Position numbers and translations under genes: made by a program | In this document: one piece after another, positions 26,601 to 38,600 of the stretch | Numbering within the stretch: the first letter of the stretch is position 1 | Layout: every line of letters starts with the position of its first letter | Notes under the pieces: model-generated | Told to the model about the DNA's origin: nothing | Databases searched by the model: none | Seen by the model: only the letters and a program-made list of their open reading frames with translations | Assembly: GCA_964016985.1 (NCBI GenBank) | Contig: OZ024823.1 | Span: 30,483,216 to 30,547,215 of the forward strand | Direction of reading: 5' to 3' | Source: Anodontia alba | Lineage: Eukaryota; Mollusca; Bivalvia; Lucinida; Lucinidae | Length of the DNA: 64,000 nucleotides

Positions 26601-29600
26601 TGCATTGAAATCAGGTAGGCCAAAATCTGCATCTTGTAAAGAAATCGTTTCCAAAATAAAGGAAATCATTGAAGGAGATGCCAGATTTACAGTTTGAGAT
26701 ATTGCACGAAAGGTAGGCATATCACTATCAACGGTTCACCTTATTTTGAAGAAGCATTTGAAAGTCAGAAAGATTTCTGCTAGATGGGTGCCACATCTGT
26801 TGACTGACGAGCAAAAGAGGCAACGGGTTAAAGTGGCCAAAAAGCTGCTTCAAATGTTTCCAAAATATGACAAAAAGCAGTTTGCCAATGTTGTCACAGG
26901 TGATGAAACCTGGGTCCATTATTTTGAGCCCGTCAGAAAGGTTAGCAATAAGATCTGGGCCCCTAAACACAGCAAACGCCCAACAATTGCCAAACGTTCT
27001 TTGAGTACAAAGAAGGTTTTGTATGCAATCTTCTTCTCTGGTGAAGGAGTCGCAATAAAAGTGCCAGTGAAAAAGGGCAAAAGCATCACCTGAAAGTACT
27101 ACAAAGACGTAGTACTGAAGAAACTGAAAAAGTATTATCAGAAACGACGCCCTGCCACTGGTTTTAAACATGTCCGTCTTCTACATGACAATGCCCCAGC
27201 TCATACCTCCGCAATAGTTACGGCGTTTTTGAAGAAAACCTCACCCCCCCCGCTCCCCCCCCCCCCCCCGTATTCCCCAGACCTTGCCCCATGTGATTTC
27301 TTTTTGTTTCCGAAATTGAAAGCATTCCTTGCTGGGCGGAAATACCAGTCCCGACAAGCACTTGGATCTGCCATTCATCAGTACCTTATTACTGTGCCCA
27401 AATCAGCGTACCGTGACGCCTTCAAGAAGTGGATACATCGGCTGAAACTTTGCATTTCTAGCCACGGGGAGTACTTCGAGGGCATGAAATGAGTACTTTT
27501 GGGCTAACTTGAAATTTGAAGTCTCCAGATAGAAATAAGCAATTCATTTCGAACATCCCTCGTATGTTTTTGTAGAGAAATAAGAAAAAATATTAACTGG
27601 ATACCACCTCTTATCTAGGGCTATGAGATAAGCAATAATTAATAATCCTCCATGGAAAAAATATGCTGCCAGCACTGACCCACTCATGCCGTCTAAATAG
27701 GGTCAATGCTCTTCGTTCACAGAATTTTCAAGTTACATAATATTAGGATGAACTTCAGTCAGACACTTGTTCATCAGAGGTGTGAATGTTTCCATATAAC
27801 TTAGCCAATTGTAGTCTGGAGACCCCTAAAGGGATAACTGTCAAACAGTGCAGACCCAGATCAGATGCCACAGAATGCGGCATCTGAACAGGGTTTCCCC
27901 TGTTTGCAAATAGTTCAACCATTTTTCTCTAGGAAAATCTAAATAACATAGCCTGACAAACCTAAAATCAAAATTAGAATCTTCCAATATATATACCGTA
28001 TTAATCCGCCTATAAGACGGGGATTTTTCCAAAAAAAAGCCCCCCAAAATCCAGACCCGTCTTATCATCGAGGTCTTTGGCCATATCGGTATTTTCGGCA
28101 AAGTCCGGTGGTGCCACGTGGTCACGGAAAATGCCGATCTTCGAAACCGGTAGAAGGATATAATGTTTACCTTCGTCCCTTGATAGAAAGAGCAGCAAGG
28201 TAATTTTTTAGGTGAAGTACCGAATTTTTCTGTGTATTACTCGCACCCGTGTATAACACGCACTGAATATTTGCTAAATAGTTTTGAAATAAAAAAAAAG
28301 ATGTTCCTATGTAAAACACAAAGAATTTATCCGTGCATTATTTACTAAGTTACCAGATACTAAGTGTGTCAAATTTCATTAGGATTAAGTTGAAAATGGC
28401 CGAATTCGGAAGGTTTAGAGTATATAGAAACAGGTAGAATTTACGATAATGCTAACTGAATTTTCGTTGTGCAGCTCTGTTACCATGGGCCTCAGGCAAC
28501 TTGACGTAGTGTAGGCAGTTCTTTGCTTCCCCACTGCAGACGCTATGACAATAAAAATGTAGTTATTTCTTTTGTGTTCTCCTAATTAACACCTTCTTTG
28601 TGTCACTTTCTTAACTGAGACGTGAAATTATCAACTCAGTGCCTCAGGGCAATGCAAACAACAACTAAAGTCGACTAGTTGTCATTCTGACTGCCAATTA
28701 ACCAATTAAGTGCACAGATGTATGCTGGTAGTTTTTTTTTTCTTTATCATAAACACTGTTTATTTCAAACAATTTTTTTTGGTAAGTTGGAAGAAAAGTT
28801 TAAAAAAAAAAAAAAAAGATAAAATTATGGTAAGAAAATAAAAGATAAAATGCAAATGACCGATCTACCTTCCTCAAAAGCCCAGTTGGTTTTGTTAATT
28901 ATCAATAATTTTAATAATTGCAAAAAATTAAATACTTTTTTATTTTTTCAATGTATGATCGTTTGTGCCAATATTAATGTGTTACCAAATTTATTTCCTA
29001 TTTTGAACTACAATAAATCAGTTGTGCAGGCTGATTTATTCAAGTTACGGTGTGAGACTTGTCAAAGTCCGGTAATCAATACAGATTCATATGCATATGC
29101 CTGTTTGAGTAGTTTCCCTTTGAAGAGATCACATGATCAGCAAAATAAAAAAGCGTAAACAAAACGAGCATGGACATGAAAAGGATATCAAATTACTGCA
29201 AATCAGATGGAGTTGCTTGTTTTGAGCTGACAGAACCATGGTATGGGTGAGATAGGTATAAAAAATCATGAATATCTCATAGCAATCATTCTATTTCGCA
29301 TTTTTTACGGGCGATCGTGAATGTCATGAGTTTTCGCGACCGATTATCTTGGCGATTTCTGTCCCGATTTTGGTGTTCATATAAATAATACACATGGGTT
29401 TTTTATAAACGTTTTCTGGGTAAATAAGGTGCGTGTTATACACTGTTAAATACGGTATGCATGCTTGTAAGTGGTGTTGGAAGTTTTTTTAATTGTACTT
29501 TAGGAATTTCTGAGTGGCAGGGAATATCTCTGACAGGCGACTTTTTTAACCCGTCTTATAATTAAGTAAAAGCAAAATCCTGCCTGGAAGGGCCAAAAAA

Positions 29601-32600
29601 CAGCCCCCCGTCTTATAAACAAATCGTCTTATAGGCGGATTAATACGGTATATATAGTGTAGTGCAGTTCATTCAGTCTACAATGGGTTAAGGTGCATGG
29701 ATACACTTAATAGCTACTATTCGCTACAAGTGAGACAACTTTTGTGACTTCCTGTTTGCTTTCCTGCACATCAATCCCCTTCTAAAAAGGGGTCTACACT
29801 TAACCCTAGTCCTGATGAATCCGGATACGTCCTGCTTTTCCAAACAGTGTAGATCCAGATCAGTTGGCTTCTGAAGAAGCCAACTGATCTGGATCTGCAC
29901 TGTTTGCCATTAAGTATGTGAATTTATATCCATAATATGGATCAAGTAATCTGATTGGCTGAAAATTAGAAATGGGCATGACATCTTAATTTATTCAGCA
30001 GGACATGGGTTAAAGACAAGAATCAGTTCAACATACATTTATAAGCATATATTTCAACCTGAATCGTGTCAGTTTAGACTGAGAGTTAAAATTCTATAAT
30101 TGGTCTAGTCTGATTTGGAGTTTTACAGCCAAGTTAACACTGTTGCGGTCATGACGAGCTCGTCAGTTAAGCTACTCCTGCTTTTGCCAGTAACTGACAA
30201 CTACCCTACTTCTCGAAAGAATGACAGTAATGATAGTGATTATTTAATGGTTAATCTTCATGGAAGTTATGTGGCAGAGCTTCTGTTTGTGTTGAGGTTT
30301 TACGGCCCAGTCAACCCATTGAGGTCATGTTGAGTGCAGTCAGTTTATCTAACCACACTTTTTCTTGGGCAGGCTTAGTCCTCTGAGTAGTTAACCAGTA
30401 TTTGTGCACATTCTTTCAACAGAAACTGACAACTGCCCTTCTTGAATTAGCAGAAGGTAGAGACTGACCATAGAAAATGATCAATCTCCACAAAAGAATG
30501 TTGCATGCGGCAGAGCTGGGATTCAAACATGCAACCCCTGGATCTGTAGTCAGATGTGCAGTTCACTTGCTATGGAGCTCTGTGTTCTATAACTGGTAAA
30601 AAAATGCTAGTCTCCATTTCACTGGCCGGTGATTGAATCTGGGAGTCAGGCCAGCCTTTCAACAGCACATTTTTCTCTTACCTGAAAGGGCCACTTGTCA
30701 CTCTTGTTGGGCTTTGCGTAGTGTATCATTCTTGATTTTAGAATCACCCTGACAAGTACTGCTGGATTAGCACCTCGTATGGAGTTCCATTTCTTTGCAA
30801 GATCGCGAATGCAGTACAAATCTTCTTCTTTAGTCTCTCCTAAGCCTTGTTGTGCATTCTCTGCAAAGGACCAGTTGCAAATAGCAGTCATAGCTCCAGA
30901 TAGAAGGGTTATCAGTTTCTGTTATTTATCCATGAAAACATATGTTGAGGGTACTCATCAGAGGCGCCTCGCTGAGGCGCTTCTAATGAGTACCCACAAC
31001 ATAAGAACATATGTTTTCGTGGAGATTTAAGAAAAATATCAACAATTTTTCGTTTTAACTAGAAGATCCCAAAAGGGGATGCATGCCCCCCTACTGCCAG
31101 TTTGGCTTTTTATAGCAAAATCAAGGGTAACTGACTCTAGCAATCACTCGAAAAAAAAATCCAAAGGACACAGATGTCCCTGCCTGAAAAACTTAAATGC
31201 AAACTGCTAACACCGGATGCGGACATTGATGGACGGACAGGAGTAACACTATATGCCCTTTCCACCATTCTTCAAATGGTGGGGGCATACAAAATTGATC
31301 AGAGTTCTGTGACCATTATGCACATGCCCAGCCTATATTCTTATTTGCTGTAAGTTTCAAATCATTATCTTGAAAACTTTGCCATGTGTATATGGCAAAA
31401 CTTCTAAATAAATCCAGGGTATATAACTCTAGCAATAAATGTTTGATCAAAGTTGTGTGATCTTTATGCATTTGCCTGGCCTATATTCTTAAATGCTTCA
31501 AGTTATTATTATCTTGAAAACTGTAGAAGTTGCAGAACCCTACTATGCCATGACTTGTGTATAAGGCCATATTTCTAAGTAAATCAAGGGATGTAACTCA
31601 GGCAATAAAAATTTGATCATACTACTGTGACCTTTATGCACATGTCCAGCCTATATCCTTACTTTGCTGCAGGTTTCAAATAATTATCTTGCAAACTGTT
31701 GGAGAAGTTGCGGAGACATTAACCCAACAATGGTATGTGTATACGACAAATTTTCTAAGTACATCAAGAGTGTGTAACTCTAAGAATAATAATTTCACCA
31801 GAGTTCTGTGACCTTTATGCACATGCTCAGTGAATGTCCTTACTAAGGTGCAAGTTTCAAACTATGAGCTTGAAAACTGTAGAAGTTGTGAAGACGGACA
31901 CAAGGACTGACAGACATATGGATGGACACACAGATGTATGACAGTGGGTAAAACTATATACGTGTATCCTCCTCCACTTCATGGCAGGGGCATAACAAGA
32001 GCCTTATCCGGAACTATGAGAAGTGCTTATTAGATATCCCCACTAGGACCAAAATGTAAAGATGAAAACAGTTTAACCCTCACAAACACAGTTTGGGATG
32101 GTGGTGGCAGTGAGGAAGGGTGTGAAGGGTGTGTGTGTGTTGGGGGGGAGGGGGGGGGGGGGGTGATCGGGGGTATGGGTAGCAATACATCAAAACAAAG
32201 CAGAACTCTAGATAAGGTTTCTTTTTTTCCAACCATAAAAGTATTACAAATGACTCAACTTATGAATAATTTTTATGCAGCGTTACAATTACCGCAGCTG
32301 ATATTTTTCTTATTTCTTCACAAAACATATGTTGTGGTAATCATTAGAAGCACCTCACTAAGGCACTTCTAATCAGTACTCACAATGTGTCCATGTAGAA
32401 ATGAAAAAGTATTATGTGGATAACCCCTCTTATCTGAATCTATGAATTAATCTTATAAGTTTTTGACAGGGGGTAAGTGTAAGCCAGATTTGGTGCTTTT
32501 TACCAACCTAAAAATACTGATATTTTGCTCCACAAAAACACATGCTGTGATACTCTGGCATTAGAAGCACACTAATGAGGCACTTCTAATAAGTTCCTCA

Positions 32601-35600
32601 AAGGGGAGCTAATTCTTTCCTTTTAGAAAAGACCCACTTTTCAGAAGGGAAACAAAGACAACCCTGACTGAGTTGCCTCCCCTAAAAGTGTGTTCATTCC
32701 CCTTAGAAGCTAGGATGAAAAGTAACCAATCCGCAAAGGGAGCCAATTAGGATGCTTCCTTTAAAAACTAGATACATGTACTTCTGTTCCCTACACTTGA
32801 GAAGTTTAGTAATCAATGTGTGTGTGTGTGTCCCATTACATTTAGTCCAATCAATCCAGAGTATACAGACACCAAATTTCCTTTAAGCTGTTGTCTACGT
32901 GATTATCATTGGCCAATGAAATCAAACTGCACATTACATGGAATAACCAAATGTTTACTATATGAAACCCACAACCTGTTGTGTCCAAGGTGAACTCTAT
33001 ACTAAAACCCGGACTGGACTTAGTGCTGGGACATTGGCAAACCGTGCAGACCCAGATCAGATGCAACAGAGTATGACATCTGATCAGAGTCTACATTGTT
33101 TACTTAAATTACAGGAAGTCAATGGTTTAATGAAACAGTCTTTAGTCTCCGTTCAGGACCATTTTCCTAGCCTAACTTCAGAGACAATCCACCCACCAGT
33201 GCTGTCAGTGCTTTGATTAGGCAGATGATTTACGATAGCTTCATAGTTTCAGATAAGAGGCATATCAACAAAGATAGTTGTCTTATTTCTCCACAAAAAC
33301 ATAGTTTGTGTGTATCCATTTGAAATTAATATTTTTTTTTCTTTTTTCTCCATGAAAATATATGTTGTGGGTACCCATTAGACATGCATCAATGAGGCAC
33401 TTCTAATGGGTACCCATAACATATGTTTACATGACAAACAATACAAATATCAGCAGGATTCTCACTGACTAAGTATGCAGTCCTAACTGGGACTCCTATG
33501 ATGTACATGTATTTGTCAAAAGAATTTTGCAAAAACTACATTGCGACACACTTATGTTAACAAAAAATGGCTTTGGGACTCCTATTGTCAAAATCCTAGT
33601 GAGAACCCTAATCAGGCCCCAAGGTTATAAAACTTTTTTCATGCGCAACTCAACTGAGCATGAAATTTTCTCTGCTAATAAATATGAAAATGCCAACAAT
33701 AGTTGGCATTTTCATATTCATTAACAGAGAAATTTTCAAGCTTAGCTATATGTAGCAAGAAAGAATATGCAATTGTTAGTAATCTGAGATTTATTACCAG
33801 GACAAATTTCATGCTCATCTGAGTTGAGCATGAAAAAAGTTTTATAACCTTGGGCCACTACTCCCTGGCTGAAAAAGTGCCTTTGGAACTATTTTAGCTT
33901 ACAACAGAATGTAAAGAATGGGAAAATTTGGTACCTGACGTGTTCCATACTGAACCAAACATTTCCATGCTAGACCAGAGACTAACAAAGTATCCTCGGG
34001 TTGATGTTAGTGGCACATCTTCTTGTTCATGTAAACTGCAGTCTGGACTCCATGACAGACCTTGAAGATGATAAAAATGCCTTGTACATGCAAATCTACC
34101 ATACACATACATGTACATCAAAAGTCAAAGCCAATACCATACAGTGCTTCCATATACTTTGATAAGGGATGTTGTCAGTCACCTGAACATTTTTTAACCC
34201 TTGTCATGCTGAACCCGGATATTCCCTGCCTTTGCAAACCATGTAGATCCAGATCAGTTGGCTTCTGAAGAAGCCAACTGATCTGGATCTGCACTGTTTG
34301 CCATTATGCATGTGAATTTATAGCAACAATCCCGATCAAGTTATCTGATTGGCTGAAAATTAGAAGTGGGCATGGCAATTTAATTTATTCAGCAGGACAA
34401 TGTCAAAATCCTAGTGAGTCTTCCTTATACAGATCTACAGTATCAGTAGACAGATACAGGTCCTCACTGTGGTACTATGGACCAAGTCTGTATGAATGAG
34501 TCAGCACCAAAATATGACCAAGCTGCACAAGGCAAACCGACAGACTCAAAATCTATTGCTTTTGTTTTAGCAACCAAGCACATGCCCAACTGATTTCACT
34601 CTAGAGAAGACACTTTATTCAACCAAAAAGGATGGATAATTTTCTTATTTCTGCACATTAACATAAGTTGTGGTGCTCATAAGAAGGGCCTTGCTGAGGC
34701 GCTTCTAATGGGTACCCATAACACGTTTTTGGGCAGAAATAAGCAAAACATTTACCTGATACCCCCCCCCCCCCCACCCACACCCCTCTTAGCTGGAGTT
34801 ATGACTACTGATTGTGAAGGATTGCATAAGGAACTGACAAATCTGTTTATCCAAAAAAGAGCATACTTGTAGTGTTGAAAGACAAGTAAGATTTTCCATT
34901 TCTGAAATAACCAAAAGTCATGATTTAAGATTTAAAGGAGAATCCCAAATTTTGTATCCAAGCAAAAATGTATAGATTGTATAGAAAAATGACCATTTAT
35001 GGTCATTTTTCTGTACAATCTATATATTTTTGTTTGGAGATAACATTGTTAGTTAGCTAACATGTTTTTGCTGTTTTTTTTTTTTGGCTTTGGATCCCAG
35101 CAATAGTGTTAGAAAGAGGTTCTGTATTTGCTTTTTTACACAAATACAAGAGCCATTCATTATATAACTGACCTAACCTATACCATCACTCCTCACTTCT
35201 TCTTTCTCCACATAATCACCACTGAGGTTGATGCACTTTGTCTAACCATGTTAGCACTTTGCATGCTGGGTAAAAATTTCAAATTACAACATTTTGAAAT
35301 ATTTTTCTTATTTTTTGTAGAAAATAAGAAAAGTATCATCGGTTTGTTGTCTGCTGAATTTGCCCATAACATGGTAAGTGTTAAAGGCCAAAAGTCCTTC
35401 CTGTGTAGCTGTTTGATCTGGCCCTGAGGTTATAAAACTTTTTTCATGCTCAACTCAGCTGAGCATGAAATTTTCGATGCTAATATGAAAATGCAAGAAT
35501 AGTTGGCATTTTCAGATTTATTAGCAGAGACATTCTCATGCTCAGCTATGTTTAGCATGAAACAATTTGCATTTGTTAGTATTTTGAGATTTATTAGCAG

Positions 35601-38600
35601 TCAAAATTTCATGCTCAGCTGAGTTGAGCATGAAAAAAGTTTATAACCTCAGGCCCAGGGTCTACATTGATTGCTCAGGATGTCTCTAATTAAATACATG
35701 GGTTTAGGAAAAATATAGCACAAAGCCCACATGTCGGCATTTGCTAAGATGATATGATTTTGCCTGGCACAGAATATCAGGGGTGTCAAATTCCACTGGA
35801 CGTCCATTTGGGAAGTGGTGTTGCCACTGATGATTGATTATAATTGATCATCAGTCACTTTTGTCTCTTGTGACTGATGATTGGAAAGATTTTTTATAGT
35901 CAACTAATTGGAAAATTCTGTTTTTAGAAACATGCTTTTCTCATGTTTTATTTTTGTAGGCACTTCAGAAAGAAATGTAATTCAAAGCTGTCTACTTGGG
36001 TCATTCTGGATTTGTGGTCAATAAAAGTGAAAAAAAAAAACTGATAAAATAACCTTAGAAAAATCAACCCCAAAGTACTGGGCCCAGTTGTTCAAATATC
36101 GTTAGCTTAACGAGCTCGTTAAGGGTCATTTTGTTAACTGTTTTAGCAGATTCAATACACAATATTCTGATATTTTTTGCTGAAACAAATGTGAGTAGCT
36201 TTTGCAGTGCAAAAGCTACTCACATTTTTTCAGCAAAAAATTTCAGCATATTTGCGTATCACTGGATTAAAATTTTAACGAATTGTTAACTAACGACATC
36301 GTTAGTTTTGAACAACTGGGCCCTGATATTTTTCTTATTTCTTCATGAAAAAATGTTGTTGGTACTAATTAGAAGTGCACTGCAGAGGCACTTCTAATGA
36401 GTACCCACAGCATATGTTTTCATGGAGAAATAAGATAGATATTATCTGGATACCCCTCTTATTGATCTGGAGCAATGAATAAGTACCTAAATTAAGAGTG
36501 AATATATTTTCTACGTCGATTATAAATCGATGATCAGTCGGTTTTACAAAATTGAGGATCAACTATGAAATTCTGGCTGAGTCCCAACACTACGTATAAG
36601 TCATCAGACTGACTGCAGAAAGTACACCACGTCATCTTTATAACACTATTGTTTGGGTCCATAACATAAACTGTGTTAGTTAAACAACTGTGTTACATGT
36701 ATGTCCAAACAAAAGTGTATAGATTATATTGAAAAATGACCATTTATGGTCATTTTTCAATATAATATATACATTTTTGGGATCCATCTTTGAACAGTGT
36801 TATATCCAAAACTGTGTTATAATGAACCGTGTTATAAAGAGGTTGTAGTGTACTGTATGGGTGAGTAAAACTTAATCTGCGACTTGCCTCTTGGGACAAG
36901 TACAAATGTTATGAGGTAAAAAAAACAAACTGAATGATCACAAATGCGAAAATAAATAGCTGGAATTTATCAAATGTAAACCAATCAAGATAGAAATAAA
37001 TGCACTGTATATAAACAAAGCTACTGACAGAAGTTCCATTTTTTTAATAGAATTTGCATCTGCAGACCTGTTTCAAGATTTTTCTGGAGCAGAAAATGGA
37101 TGAATGACATGGATGCATAGTTTATCAATTAGGAAGTGGTAATATATAACTGGTATAGCTTTAAAGATGGGAAAAATCATTGGACTAATTGGAGGTTTGT
37201 ATATTTCAGAAACGATGAGTAAAAAGTTTGGTCAGATGAGAAGGGTTTTCTACCTAATAGCCCTACTGGGCATGTGGCTTTTGGAGGAATGTTACACATC
37301 TGCCTATAAGTATACATGTACCTTTTAAATCCTGTTCTGTCAGTTCCGTGACTCCAGTTATGCTGACTTCCTGAACAATGACAACACTACCACCAGAGAG
37401 GTCAGTCTCATCATAATTTACGGCACACTTATTGATGATAATTGTACTGCCTGCATGTAACTGTAAAAGAAGTATTGCTAGTGAAGGCAATACATGTAGA
37501 AATGTGTTGTAGTAAAAGCCTATAGCTCTAAGTAAAACTTAAAAATGTCCATACAAGCTGGTTAAAAAGCCAACTGAGGGCTTTTCAATCAACATGTATG
37601 GACATTTTTCTTATTCCTTTATTAATACACACTACTGCCAGATGAGTTTAGTCTCATCATAATGTACTGCACACTTAGACTTGTTGATGATAACTGTAAC
37701 TGTGAAAGAAGTCCAGCTAGTGAAGGCAATGAAAATGTCTGAAGTCCAAAGATCAAAGCTATAGATAAGCCTTAACCCTTGTCCTGCTGAATAAATTAAG
37801 ATGCCACACCCATTTCTAATTTTCAGCCAATGAAATTACTTGATCCAGATTGTTGATATAAATTCACATACTTAATGGCAAACAGTGCAGATCCAGATCA
37901 GTTGGCTTCTTCAGAAGCCAACTGATCTGGATCTACACTGTTTGCAAAGGCAGGGTATATCCGGGTTCAGCAGGACAAGGGTTAAAAATGCCCATATATG
38001 TTGTTTGAAAAAGCCATCTAATGCTTTTTTCAACCAATATGTACGAGCAGTTTTCTTACTTCTCCATGAATATGCACTACTACCAGAGAGTTTAGTCTTT
38101 ATCATAATGCACTGTCCACTTAGTAATGATAACTGAAAAAGCTTTTTCAACTAACATGTATGGGCACTTTTCTTATTACTCCACGACTTTTTCAGCCAAC
38201 ATGTATGGGCATTTTTTTTTCTAATTTATCCATCATGAATATACACTACTGCCAGAGAGTTTAGTCTCATGATAATGTACTGTCCACTTAGAAATGATAC
38301 CTGTGAAAGCTTTTTCAACCAACATGTAAGGACATTTTTCTTATTTCTTCATCATGAATATACATGTACATGTACATGATGTCACCACTAGAGAGGTCAG
38401 TCTCATCATACATGTAATGCACTGCACACTTAGACTTTGTGATAATAACTGCATTGCCTGCCTGTAACTGTGCTAGTGAAGGCAATGAAAATCTCTTAAT
38501 CCAGAAGCACATAATTCTAGATAAGGTGCTTTTTCAACCGACATGTATGAACATTTTTCTAATATCTCCATGAATATTTGTCATGTGGTAGTACATATAG

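Larger units (their letters stand above)
26095..27640. mobile_element. MITE-C split by the mariner
   Basis: Left part 26095-26219, right part 27563-27640. Removing the mariner and one TA restores ACATATGTTTTTGTAGAGAA continuity. Confidence 0.88.

Noticed and set aside
27841..28198. Possible RADX exon (frame ILEDSNFDFRFVRLCYLDFP)
   Set aside because: Overlaps MITE-M and the ends of a TA-target element; no phase match with exons c and d.
28850..29158. 102-codon open frame in the inner nested element
   Set aside because: AT-rich, no motif, no transposase signature; kept only as a note.
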